Origin: Oscillospiraceae bacterium
GTDB taxonomy: Bacteria > Bacillota > Clostridia > Oscillospirales > Ruminococcaceae
Length of the DNA stretch: 64,000 nt
Direction of reading: 5' to 3'
NCBI GenBank assembly: GCA_017415165.1
Contig: JAFQIY010000043.1
Span: forward strand, 93,261 to 157,260
In this document: in pieces, positions 25,477 to 33,813 of the stretch
How positions within the stretch are numbered: the first letter of the stretch is position 1
Layout of the letters: the number at the start of each line of letters is the position of its first letter
Notes under the pieces: generated by a model
The model's input: only the letters and a program-made list of their open reading frames with translations
The model's database searches: none
What the model was told of the DNA's origin: nothing
Translations under genes and position numbers: made by a program

Positions 25477-25788
25477 ATGGGCTTATAATTGTGTACAATT
25501 AAGCATTTCGCTCAAAATGCGGATGGCTGCTGATACAGGAAAAGACGGAGGGAATAACTATGCACTTAAATTGTACAATTGTAAATTAAAATAATCTCTT
25601 GAAATTGTGATATTCTACAAAAATGCTGCAAATTGATAATTATTGAAAAAAACTATTGAAATTTCTGCGACAAAGTGCTACTATAAAGTTATACAGCTTT
25701 AAAGCTTTTATGTATTAAAGCGAATGAGGATAATTTTTTATTTGGGGAGTTAAAAATAGTATTCTCCCTTTGGAAAGGAAAGAATTTT
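25477..25788 (+). promoter_or_regulatory. Leader and promoter region of the ABC importer operon
   Basis: A 312-base region. TTGTACAATT-type inverted repeats occur at about 25489-25497 and 25570-25582 and could be an operator. The best promoter is TTGAAA (25656-25661), a 17-base spacer and TACTAT (25679-25684), leaving a leader of about 95 bases. In the leader GGGAG/CTCCC arms (about 25745-25767) may form a weak hairpin just upstream of the ribosome site (GGAAAGGAAAG). No T-box or known riboswitch was recognised. Confidence 0.5.
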
Positions 25789-26754
25789 ATGAGAATCAAG
25801 AGAATTCTTGCTGCAGCTGCAGCTGCTGCTATGCTTGCAACCTGTACAGCGTGTTCCGCAGACAGCGGCAAAATCAAAATCGGTATCTCCAAGATGATGA
25901 CACACGATGCTATGGACAGAGCTGAAAACGGCTTTATCGACGCTCTCAACGCAAACGGTTACGATGACACAAAGGTTGAAATCGACGCTCAGAACGGTCA
26001 GGGTGAAACCTCCAACCTCAACACAATCGCAACTCAGTTTGTAGGTGACAACGTTGACCTCATCTTCGCAATTGCAACACCTGCTGCTCAGGCTGCTCAG
26101 GGTCAGACAACAGAAATTCCGATTATCGGTACAGCTATCACAGACTTCGCTGACGCAGGTCTTGTAAACTCCAACGATAACCCGGGCACCAATGTTTCAG
26201 GTACAACAGATATGAACCCTGTCAAGGAACAGATTGACCTTATGCTCAAGCTTGTTCCTGAAACAAAGACAGTTGGCTTCCTCTATAATTCTTCTGAGGA
26301 TAACTCCGTGCTTCAGGTTGGTATCGCCAAGGAATACGTTGAAAGCCTTGGTCTCCAGTGGACAGAAAAGACAGTTTCAAACACAAACGAAGTTCAGCAG
26401 GCTACAACTTCCATCGTTACAGAATGTGACGCTATCTACATTCCTACAGATAACATCTTTGCTTCCTCTATGACAACAGTTTACGAGGTTGCTGTTGAAG
26501 CTAAAAAGCCTGTTATCTGCGGTGAAAGCGGTATGGTAATGTCAGGCGGACTTGCTACTCTCGGTCTTGACTACTACGACCTTGGCTATCAGGCTGGTCT
26601 TATGGCAATCAGAGTTCTTGAGGGTGAGGATATTTCCAAGATGCCAATCGAGGGCGCTTCTGAGTTTGTTTACTGCATCAACGGCGATTTTGCTGAAGCA
26701 ATCGGTCTTACAATCCCTGAGGATTTACAGCAGTACGTTACAAAAGCTGAATAA
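25789..26754 (+). CDS. ABC importer substrate-binding lipoprotein, TrpX type
   Basis: 321 residues. The lipobox ends in TCTAC (about residue 22). The mature protein follows the ABC-sub-bind family (DUF534/TrpX) closely: KIGISKMMTHDAMDRAENGF, the QFVGDNVDLIFAIATPAAQA block, GTAITDFADAGLV, ETKTVGFLYNSSEDNS and DAIYIPTDNIFASSM. Relatives bind tryptophan or tyrosine in streptococci, but many family members have no known ligand, so an aromatic amino acid is only the best guess. It is the first gene of a three-gene operon with permease and ATPase. A stem-loop between it and the permease may favour higher expression of this gene. Confidence 0.9.
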   Translation: MRIKRILAAAAAAAMLATCTACSADSGKIKIGISKMMTHDAMDRAENGFIDALNANGYDDTKVEIDAQNGQGETSNLNTIATQFVGDNVDLIFAIATPAAQAAQGQTTEIPIIGTAITDFADAGLVNSNDNPGTNVSGTTDMNPVKEQIDLMLKLVPETKTVGFLYNSSEDNSVLQVGIAKEYVESLGLQWTEKTVSNTNEVQQATTSIVTECDAIYIPTDNIFASSMTTVYEVAVEAKKPVICGESGMVMSGGLATLGLDYYDLGYQAGLMAIRVLEGEDISKMPIEGASEFVYCINGDFAEAIGLTIPEDLQQYVTKAE

Positions 26755-26764
26755 GTACATTTGC

Positions 26765-26789
26765 GGAGCGGTATAATTTGTATCGCTCC
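26765..26789 (+). promoter_or_regulatory. Intercistronic stem-loop between binding protein and permease
   Basis: GGAGCG (26765-26770) pairs with CGCTCC (26784-26789). There is no T-run, so it is more likely a transcript stabiliser or partial attenuator than a full terminator. Confidence 0.55.
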
Positions 26790-26815
26790 TGCACTTTTGA
26801 AAGGAAAAATACATT

Positions 26816-27808
26816 ATGGTAAACATAATTCTCGGTGCAATAGCGTTGGGTCTGCTGTGGGGAATAATGACGCTGGGTGTGCACCTTACATACCGTATTC
26901 TTGATGTTGCTGACCTGACTGTTGAGGGCACAATTACAACAGGCGGTGCTATTGCCGCAATTATGATAACAAGCGGTGTAAATCCGTGGCTGTCCTGTCT
27001 TGCCGCTCTCGGAGCAGGTCTTGTGGGCGGACTTGTAACAGCACTTCTGCACACAAAGCTGAAAATTCCCGCACTTCTTTCGGGTATCCTCACAATGACA
27101 GCCTGCTATTCCATAAATCTGCGCATAATGGGCAAGGCTAATATTCCTCTGCCGTCAACAGGCTCAAACAAGGTTGAAACCGTGTTTACTCCTGTGCACG
27201 AGCTGATGAAGAAGCTTGTAGGGGAGTACGATGACGGTTCATCTGCTGCTTGGCTTTTTGACATTATCAGCAGCAAGAATTTCTCGGCAATGCTTGTGGG
27301 TATCCTTGTTATAATTGTAATTTCAGTGATTATGTACTGGTTTTTCGGTACAGAGCTGGGCTGCGCAATCCGTGCTACGGGCAACAATCAGAAAATGGTT
27401 CGTGCACAGGGTATCAGCACAACACTTATGATTATTATCTGCCTTATGCTTTCTAATGGACTTGTTGCACTTTCGGGTGCATTTATCGCACAGTATCAGG
27501 CATACGCTGATATTCAGATGGGTATAGGCTCAATCGTAATCGGTCTTGCATCGCTCATTATCGGTGAGGTGCTTATCGGTACAAGAACTTTCAAGAGAAA
27601 TCTGGTTGCTCTTGCAGTAGGTGCAGTGGTTTACAGAATTATCATTGCGCTGGTTATGGCAGCAGGTATGGCTGCAAATGACCTTAAGCTGTTTACAGCA
27701 ATTACAGTTACACTTTGTCTGTCCTTGCCTCTTATCAAGGATAAACTCAACAAAATCGTCAGCAAGCGCAACGGCGAAACAGCTGTTACCGCAGAAAAGG
27801 AGGGTTAA
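26816..27808 (+). CDS. ABC importer permease, TrpY type
   Basis: 330 residues with about eight hydrophobic segments. The family is the LivH/ribose-type permease partner of TrpX-like proteins: GLLWGIMTLGVHLTYRILDV at the start, GGAIAAIM, TGNNQKMVRAQGIS in the cytoplasmic loop that contacts the ATPase, and LIIGEVLIGTRTFKRNL. It forms the membrane channel of the importer. RBS GAAAGGA. The ATPase gene starts 3 bases after its stop. Confidence 0.9.
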   Translation: MVNIILGAIALGLLWGIMTLGVHLTYRILDVADLTVEGTITTGGAIAAIMITSGVNPWLSCLAALGAGLVGGLVTALLHTKLKIPALLSGILTMTACYSINLRIMGKANIPLPSTGSNKVETVFTPVHELMKKLVGEYDDGSSAAWLFDIISSKNFSAMLVGILVIIVISVIMYWFFGTELGCAIRATGNNQKMVRAQGISTTLMIIICLMLSNGLVALSGAFIAQYQAYADIQMGIGSIVIGLASLIIGEVLIGTRTFKRNLVALAVGAVVYRIIIALVMAAGMAANDLKLFTAITVTLCLSLPLIKDKLNKIVSKRNGETAVTAEKEG

Positions 27809-27811
27809 GCT

Positions 27812-28609
27812 ATGTTGAAAATGATTGATATACATAAGACCTTCAATGCAGGTACAGTCAACGAGAAAAAAGCGCTTAACGGGCTTAATCTTACGCTTGA
27901 AAAGGGTGATTTCGTTGCGGTAATCGGCGGCAACGGCGCAGGCAAATCAACAATGCTCAATGCCCTTGCAGGTGTGTGGCCTGTTGATAAGGGTGACATA
28001 ATTGTTGACGGCGTTAACATCACAAAAAATGTTGAGCATCAGCGTGCACCGTACCTCGGAAGAGTTTTTCAGGACCCGATGATGGGTACTGCGGCTAATA
28101 TGGAAATTCAGGAAAATCTTGCTCTTGCGCTCAGACGAGGACAGAAAAGAACACTCCGCTGGGGTATTACCGAAAAGGAGCGCAGGGACTACAAGGAGCT
28201 TCTTGCTACACTTGACCTTGGTCTGGAAAACAGAATGACAACTAAAGTCGGTTTGCTTTCAGGCGGTCAGCGTCAGGCGCTTACACTTCTTATGGCAACT
28301 CTGAAGCAGCCGAAAATTCTTCTGCTTGACGAGCATACTGCGGCACTTGACCCTAAAACTGCCGCAAAGGTTCTGGAGTTGTCGGATAAAATAATTTCTG
28401 ACAACGGTCTGACAGCGCTTATGGTTACACATAATATGAAGGACGCTATCAAGCACGGAAATCGTCTGATTATGATGAACAACGGTCAGATTATCCTTGA
28501 CGTCAAGGGCGAGGAAAAGAAAAATCTTACGGTAAATTCCTTGCTGCAGAAGTTTTCTGAAATCAGCGGCGGCGAATTTGCCAATGACAGAATGTTGTTA
28601 TCCGAATAA
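27812..28609 (+). CDS. ABC importer ATPase, TrpZ type
   Basis: 265 residues, a single nucleotide-binding domain: Walker A GGNGAGKST (about 49-57), Q-loop FQDP, signature LSGGQRQAL, Walker B ILLLDEHTAAL (with His where most have Pro) and a VTHNM switch. It powers uptake with the two preceding genes and overlaps them in the same operon. The operon ends at the terminator 28628-28659. Confidence 0.92.
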   Translation: MLKMIDIHKTFNAGTVNEKKALNGLNLTLEKGDFVAVIGGNGAGKSTMLNALAGVWPVDKGDIIVDGVNITKNVEHQRAPYLGRVFQDPMMGTAANMEIQENLALALRRGQKRTLRWGITEKERRDYKELLATLDLGLENRMTTKVGLLSGGQRQALTLLMATLKQPKILLLDEHTAALDPKTAAKVLELSDKIISDNGLTALMVTHNMKDAIKHGNRLIMMNNGQIILDVKGEEKKNLTVNSLLQKFSEISGGEFANDRMLLSE

Positions 28610-28627
28610 ATATTCAGCAGAAATCAT

Positions 28628-28663
28628 AAACCGCTGCAGTTTTAAAGCTGCAGCGGTTTGCTT
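28628..28663 (+). terminator. Terminator of the ABC importer operon
   Basis: AAACCGCTGCAG pairs with CTGCAGCGGTTT; the loop TTTTAAAG is nearly the same as in the terminator at 14364-14395. Confidence 0.85.
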
Positions 28664-28708
28664 ATATCTATCAAACGTGTAAATGTGACAATAATATGCA
28701 GTTATATA

Positions 28709-28737
28709 TTGATTTTTTTGTTTGGATGTGGTACAAT
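28709..28737 (+). promoter_or_regulatory. Sigma-A promoter of the diguanylate cyclase gene
   Basis: TTGATT (28709-28714), a 17-base spacer, TACAAT (28732-28737). Confidence 0.65.
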
Positions 28738-28799
28738 TATTGTAATATTTTGCGATGTGCTACTTTAACTGCCGTATTTTACCGAGGGGATTTGAGGAG

Positions 28800-29876
28800 A
28801 TGAATAAAATCAGCTTGAAGAATTTTACAAAAGAAGAACAGATAAGCTTTTTTCAGTCCAAATATGAGTATTACAAGTTATTCAATACACGAATGATAAC
28901 AGTTTCCGTATTGGCGTATCTTTCTTTTTTTGTTACAGACTGCAATATTTTTGGTCATTTTGCTTTCGAGACGCTGTTGTCACGAGCTATAGTAATTATT
29001 CCTTGTGCCATTTATCTTGTCCTGTCAAAAAAAGTAACAGATTACCGTGTTATGGTCCCCGCAACATACCTTATGATACATATTATTATCTGGTGTACGG
29101 ACTGGGCAACGTACTTACTGCCTGACAGGCAATTCGCTATTCCGGGTATGATTATTATGAACCTTATATTTGTATGTGCGGGCTTTTCTGCACCATTCAG
29201 ATACAGTATGCCTGCGCATATATTTTTAGTTGTGGATATTGCCGTTGCAAATATATTTATACAGTATGCGGATATACAAATGATGTATCTGTTTAACATA
29301 CCGTGCATAGTAGCGGTCGGTGCAATGCACCATATGATGCAGAATGTGTATTTTGAACATTATTTTGCAAAAGACCAGCTTAAACAGCTGGCGGTACACG
29401 ACCAGCTTACGGAGGTGTACAACAGAAATAAGCTTAAAGAGCTTGTTGATGCGGAAACAGGAGAATTAACAAAATTTCAGGGCTTGAATGTAAGCTTTCT
29501 TTTGATAGATATTGATTTTTTCAAGAAGGTTAACGATGAATTCGGGCACGAATCAGGCGATAAGGTGCTTGTGTGGCTTGCAGATATATTGAAAAGTGCG
29601 GTACGTGAAACGGACTACGTTATACGCTGGGGCGGAGAAGAATTCCTGATTATTATGCCTGGTTGTACAGCAGAAAACGCTTCGAGAATTGCTGAAAAAA
29701 TCAGAGAAAAAGTTGAAACCTCAAACAATAGTGTGTGCAAGAGTACAATTTCAATCGGTGTTTCCCAATACACAGGCGGAGAATACAGCGCTGCTGTAAG
29801 GAATGCAGATGATGCATTATATGAAGCCAAAAACAGCGGAAGAAATAAGGTTGTTGTATATGGCACAAGCTTATAA
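28800..29876 (+). CDS. Membrane diguanylate cyclase (GGDEF)
   Basis: 358 residues from the ATG at 28800, ten bases after GAGGGG; an earlier in-frame ATG at 28755 has no site. The N-terminal 190 residues hold about six membrane segments of an unassigned sensor type. The C-terminal GGDEF domain runs from about 200: LTEVYNRNKL, LLIDIDFFKKVND, then RWGGEEFLIIM with the GGEEF active site near residue 278. An RETD motif five residues before GGEEF is the inhibitory I-site, so product inhibition is expected. It makes c-di-GMP from two GTP at the membrane and is monocistronic. Confidence 0.92.
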   Translation: MNKISLKNFTKEEQISFFQSKYEYYKLFNTRMITVSVLAYLSFFVTDCNIFGHFAFETLLSRAIVIIPCAIYLVLSKKVTDYRVMVPATYLMIHIIIWCTDWATYLLPDRQFAIPGMIIMNLIFVCAGFSAPFRYSMPAHIFLVVDIAVANIFIQYADIQMMYLFNIPCIVAVGAMHHMMQNVYFEHYFAKDQLKQLAVHDQLTEVYNRNKLKELVDAETGELTKFQGLNVSFLLIDIDFFKKVNDEFGHESGDKVLVWLADILKSAVRETDYVIRWGGEEFLIIMPGCTAENASRIAEKIREKVETSNNSVCKSTISIGVSQYTGGEYSAAVRNADDALYEAKNSGRNKVVVYGTSL

Positions 29877-29900
29877 TAACTTCAATTCAATATAACAGGA

Positions 29901-29949
29901 AGCAGACATAAGTCATTACTTTTGTCTGCTTTATTTTTTCAGTAATGCG
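29901..29949 (+). terminator. Terminator of the diguanylate cyclase gene
   Basis: AGCAGACA pairs with TGTCTGCT, followed by TTATTTTTT. It overlaps the last codons of the convergent AraC gene. Confidence 0.8.
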
Positions 29950-30725
29950 TCTGCCCTTATTTCAGTTGGAGTAAGCCCGTAATATTCACGGATTTTGCGG
30001 CTCATATCGTTTGGACAGCAGAAACCTGTTGCTGCTGAAATTGCCGAGAATTTCATAGCAGTATGACGGATAAGCTCGTATGCTCTTGTGCAGCGTATGT
30101 GGGAGAGATATTCTCTCGGCGACATACCTGTTTCAGCCTTGAATGTGTGTGTAAGATATCCGACGCTTATAAAATTCTCCGCAGCTAAATCTGCTATTTT
30201 TATGTTATCTGCGCAGTTTTTTTCAATTTGCCCGCGCACCTTATATACAAGCAGCTTGCCTGTGGTTTCGTTAGCCTTCTGCGGCTTGGTCTGTTCATAC
30301 AGAATGGAGATTATTTTAAGAGCAGCACTTAATTCCGAGTAAATATTTGCACCATTTTCAAATATTTCGGTCATTTTGTCAAATTCTGTACGAAGTGCAG
30401 GAATATCACGTACTATAATAATACCCTCGCTGCTTGTATCTGTGAGCATTGCAAACAGGTCGGGTCTGACAAGCTGATTTCGAAGCTCCCAAGGATTAAT
30501 CATAGCAATGTATCTGTGATATTCTCCTTCTGAAACAAATCGTACCTTATGATGCTGACGGCTTTTTATCAGCACAAGGGTGTTTGGCATAATATGGTGT
30601 AATTTTTCATTTACGGTAATTTTAAGTTCACCCTCCAGCACATACATCAGCTCGCAGGAGGTGTGCGTATGACTTACAGGTGCAAGAGCAGTTTCATAAT
30701 ATCCCGAATGTTCGATTATTGCCAT
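29931..30725 (-). CDS. AraC-family regulator with N-terminal cupin, divergent from GH59
   Basis: 264 residues. N-terminal cupin: HTHTSCELMYVLEGELKI and HKVRFVSEGEYH. C-terminal helix-turn-helix pair: IKIADLAAENFISVGYLTHTF, then a second helix around MKFSAISAATGFCCPNDMSR and the REYYGLTPTEIR end. It is divergent from the GH59 gene (160 bases apart), the usual arrangement for a local activator, so it is a likely regulator of GH59 expression. The effector is unknown. Confidence 0.9.
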   Translation of the reverse strand: MAIIEHSGYYETALAPVSHTHTSCELMYVLEGELKITVNEKLHHIMPNTLVLIKSRQHHKVRFVSEGEYHRYIAMINPWELRNQLVRPDLFAMLTDTSSEGIIIVRDIPALRTEFDKMTEIFENGANIYSELSAALKIISILYEQTKPQKANETTGKLLVYKVRGQIEKNCADNIKIADLAAENFISVGYLTHTFKAETGMSPREYLSHIRCTRAYELIRHTAMKFSAISAATGFCCPNDMSRKIREYYGLTPTEIRADALLKK

Positions 30726-30885
30726 TTCGCATCAATCCTTTCCGTTATTTCTATAATAACACATCTGATATTCATAGGCAACACTTTTACAGCAGATTTT
30801 CTATAATATTAAGCAGATTTTTTAATGCTATATATTACTGAAATGCGTTAAAATAGCCTTATAAACCTTATATAGGAGGCTTGCT

Positions 30886-33465
30886 ATGAAAATCAGAAAA
30901 TTTATATCGGTAATATTATGCACATCGATGTTTGCCTGTCTGTGTACAGGCTGTACAGAAAACAATACTCAGGAGGAAAGCACAATGCAGACCGCAGAAA
31001 CCACTATTGCAACAACTGAAATTATCGAAAAGGAAATACCTGTTGCAGTTGTCAATGACTCATACTACGCTGTAACAATTGACGGCAATACCGTAAACAA
31101 CGATGATGGCACAGTTTACCGAGGTCTTGGCGTTGTAACGGGAAACAACTCCTCACGTCTGCTTATGGACTACAAAACCGAAAATCCCGATGCTTATTGG
31201 GAGATTATGAATCTTCTTTTCAAAAAGGACTACGGAGCAGGTCTTACTCACGTCAAAATCGAGTTTGGCACAGACGTAAACTCATCATCGGGAACAGAGC
31301 CTTCTATAATGCGTTCAGCTGACGAGGAAGCGGACGTGACAAGAGGTGCAGGCTTTATGTTTGCCGCCGATGCACTTTCCATAAACCCCGATATTACCGT
31401 TGACCTTCTCCGCTGGGGTGAGCCGAAATGGGTTACAGATGCCTTTGCAGTTTCTCAGGAGAACGGTTTTGAAGCACGTTACAAGTGGTACAAGGCAGCT
31501 CTTGACAAGGCTTACGAAACATACGGAATTAAGTTCACGCACATAAGTGCCGACGCAAACGAGGCTGATAAGATTGATACTGAGTGGATAATCTATTTTG
31601 CTGACAGACTTGAAAATGAAACCGATGAACATTACGATTATGGAGCAATAAAAATTGTCGCTTCCGATGAGGTAGGCTCCTGGAAAATCGCCGATGCTAT
31701 GATGGAAAATGAAGAACTGAGAAATGCCGTTGACATCCTCGGTGAGCATTACAACACTTGGGCAAACGATAAGGTTAAAACTCTTAATAAAGTTTACAAC
31801 AAGGAAGTGTGGTACACAGAGGGCGTTGCTTCAACTAACATTGCAAAGCTTGCGGTAACAAGCAACGGCAGCGGTATCAACGGCACAAACGGAGCACTTG
31901 ACGTCTGCAACCGTATCATAAACGGCTACTACAACGGCAGAATGACAATGTACGAGTATCAGCCTGCGGTTGCGGCTTATTATTCGGGTGCAAAGTATTT
32001 CCCCAAATCTCTGCTTAATGCACAGAACCCTTGGAGCGGCTACTATGAAGCTGATTGCGGTATATGGACATCCGCACACTTTACAATGTTCATCGAAAAC
32101 GGATGGAGATACATTGACAGTGCTTGCTACGGTGACGGAAAGGAATCACACGCTATTTCCGAAACTACAAACAACTATATGACCGTTACCGACACCGAAA
32201 CGGGAGATTACACAATAGTTATCTGCAACGACAGCGATGAGCAGAGAAATTACACCTTTACTCTTGAAAATATGGAAAAGGCTGATGCACCTATTCATAT
32301 CTGGGAAACAAGAGGACCTGATGAGGGACAGGAATATGATGCAAATTATTTCAAGCATATCGGCACATACAAGCCCGATGAAAACAAGTTTTCCATTGAA
32401 GTGAAGCCATATTCAATTGTTACAATAACAACCCTTGATAAGACGGTTGATACGTCCGTTGATAAGTGCAGATATGAGGATATTCCGTTGGACATAAACT
32501 ATTCAGACGACTTTGAATATTCAGATGAGTTCCTTTCCGCAAGAGGTTACGCACCGCTTTACACAACCGATTACGGCGGAGCGTTTGAGGTAGCTGAGGC
32601 TGACGGTAGCAAGGTGCTTATGCAGATGATTAACGCCGACAACAAGCCGACAGACTGGCGTTTCAGAGGTACGCCTAACCCGATTACATCTCTCGGTGAT
32701 GACCGTTGGAGCAATTATTCAGCTGAAATTGATTTCAAGCTTGCAAGTGACGCATCAGATAACTATATTGCATTCGGTGTACGTTATCTCACAGCTGAAC
32801 TTGATTCCTGGTCAGCTGAAAACGGAAACAGCCTGAAAATTTATCCTGACGGACGCTGGGAGTTAAGGAAAAATGCCACAACTGTAATGAACGGGACAAT
32901 CGCAAATTTTGACAGCACTTCCTGGCACAATATAAAAATCACAGCGGCAGGAATAAACATTACCGCAGAGGTTGATGGAAACGTTATTGCAGAATACGTT
33001 GATGAGGTTGCACCTGCAAATTCGGGACGTGTTTCCCTCGGCAGCGGTGTTTACAACAACATTTTCGACAATCTGAAAATCTCACCTGTTGACGGCTACA
33101 AGTCAATTATCACAAGAGTTGATGACCACGACGCTTCGATTAAATATACAGGTGACTGGTACAGAAAAGTTCCTGACGGATATGTCCATTTCAACAGAAC
33201 GATTTCCCGTGCAGAGGTTGCTGAAGGCGATACATCTGAAAAAAGCTTTGAATTCAGTTTTACAGGAAATCGTTTTGCGTTAATCGGACAAAGCGATGCA
33301 TATACAATCGAAGTTTACCTTGACGGAGAATTGTTTGAAACAAGAGAATCCCTTGGCGCATATGCAAGACAGTGCAGCTGTGCTGTTGAAATTCCTGAGG
33401 GAGAGCATAATGTGAAAATCAAGGTTATAAGCGGTAAGTTTACTCTTGACGCTATAGAATATTAA
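30886..33465 (+). CDS. GH59 (galactosylceramidase-like) lipoprotein
   Basis: 859 residues. The lipobox ends in CTGC (Cys23). The catalytic part (about 60-440) follows GH59: YRGLGVVTGNNSSRLLMDY, LFKKDYGAGLTHVKIEFGTD, SGTEPSIM, the acid/base in DANEAD (Glu226), DILGEHYNTW, the nucleophile in WYTEGVAS (Glu312) and QNPWSGYYEAD. Both catalytic Glu are kept. A central lectin-like sandwich (about 530-740, KPTDWRFRGTPNPI) matches the position of the family's lectin domain, and a last beta module (about 745-859) is extra. GH59 enzymes release galactose from galactosylceramide or similar beta-galactosides, so it may act on host or dietary glycolipids or on beta-galactan. It is divergent from an AraC gene and has a terminator at 33520. 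Confidence 0.85.
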   Translation: MKIRKFISVILCTSMFACLCTGCTENNTQEESTMQTAETTIATTEIIEKEIPVAVVNDSYYAVTIDGNTVNNDDGTVYRGLGVVTGNNSSRLLMDYKTENPDAYWEIMNLLFKKDYGAGLTHVKIEFGTDVNSSSGTEPSIMRSADEEADVTRGAGFMFAADALSINPDITVDLLRWGEPKWVTDAFAVSQENGFEARYKWYKAALDKAYETYGIKFTHISADANEADKIDTEWIIYFADRLENETDEHYDYGAIKIVASDEVGSWKIADAMMENEELRNAVDILGEHYNTWANDKVKTLNKVYNKEVWYTEGVASTNIAKLAVTSNGSGINGTNGALDVCNRIINGYYNGRMTMYEYQPAVAAYYSGAKYFPKSLLNAQNPWSGYYEADCGIWTSAHFTMFIENGWRYIDSACYGDGKESHAISETTNNYMTVTDTETGDYTIVICNDSDEQRNYTFTLENMEKADAPIHIWETRGPDEGQEYDANYFKHIGTYKPDENKFSIEVKPYSIVTITTLDKTVDTSVDKCRYEDIPLDINYSDDFEYSDEFLSARGYAPLYTTDYGGAFEVAEADGSKVLMQMINADNKPTDWRFRGTPNPITSLGDDRWSNYSAEIDFKLASDASDNYIAFGVRYLTAELDSWSAENGNSLKIYPDGRWELRKNATTVMNGTIANFDSTSWHNIKITAAGINITAEVDGNVIAEYVDEVAPANSGRVSLGSGVYNNIFDNLKISPVDGYKSIITRVDDHDASIKYTGDWYRKVPDGYVHFNRTISRAEVAEGDTSEKSFEFSFTGNRFALIGQSDAYTIEVYLDGELFETRESLGAYARQCSCAVEIPEGEHNVKIKVISGKFTLDAIEY

Positions 33466-33519
33466 CGGAGAAAATACAATGCTTGAGCCTGACAGAAGAT
33501 AATAACATACCTAATCAAT

Positions 33520-33561
33520 AATCGCCGCAGATTTCTGATAAAACTGCGGCGATTTATTTTT
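33520..33561 (+). terminator. Terminator after the GH59 gene
   Basis: AATCGCCGCAG pairs with CTGCGGCGATT, followed by ATTTTT. The rest of the gap to 33717 shows nothing recognisable apart from a 7-codon frame at 33479-33502. Confidence 0.85.
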
Positions 33562-33717
33562 GATGCGATCTTCAGTCCAGTAAATCCGTTATAGCAGAAA
33601 AGTCCGACTTTGACAAGAAAAATAAAGTGAAATTTTTCCGTCTTGGGTACGGTGTACAAAACACAGGCAGATATTTTGAAATGTGCGTACAAATTGCAAG
33701 CTGAGCACAAAGTTGTA

Positions 33718-33746
33718 TTTACAAATTTTCGAATGAGTGATATAAT
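33718..33746 (+). promoter_or_regulatory. Sigma-A promoter of the FGGY kinase gene
   Basis: TTTACA (33718-33723), a 17-base spacer, TATAAT (33741-33746). Confidence 0.7.
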
Positions 33747-33813
33747 AAAGAAAATTTTACTTGAACGGAAATGATGCATACACCTAAAAATTTCAGAAAG
33801 AGGGTCTTGTAAA

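Noticed and set aside
25517-25594. 25-codon frame in the leader of the ABC importer
   Set aside because: No ribosome site for its ATG. A shorter internal frame (25560-25589) does have GGAGGG, but neither has runs of Trp or Tyr expected of a leader peptide.
33479-33502. 7-codon frame with GGAG just after the GH59 stop
   Set aside because: Too short and without similarity to anything; probably chance.
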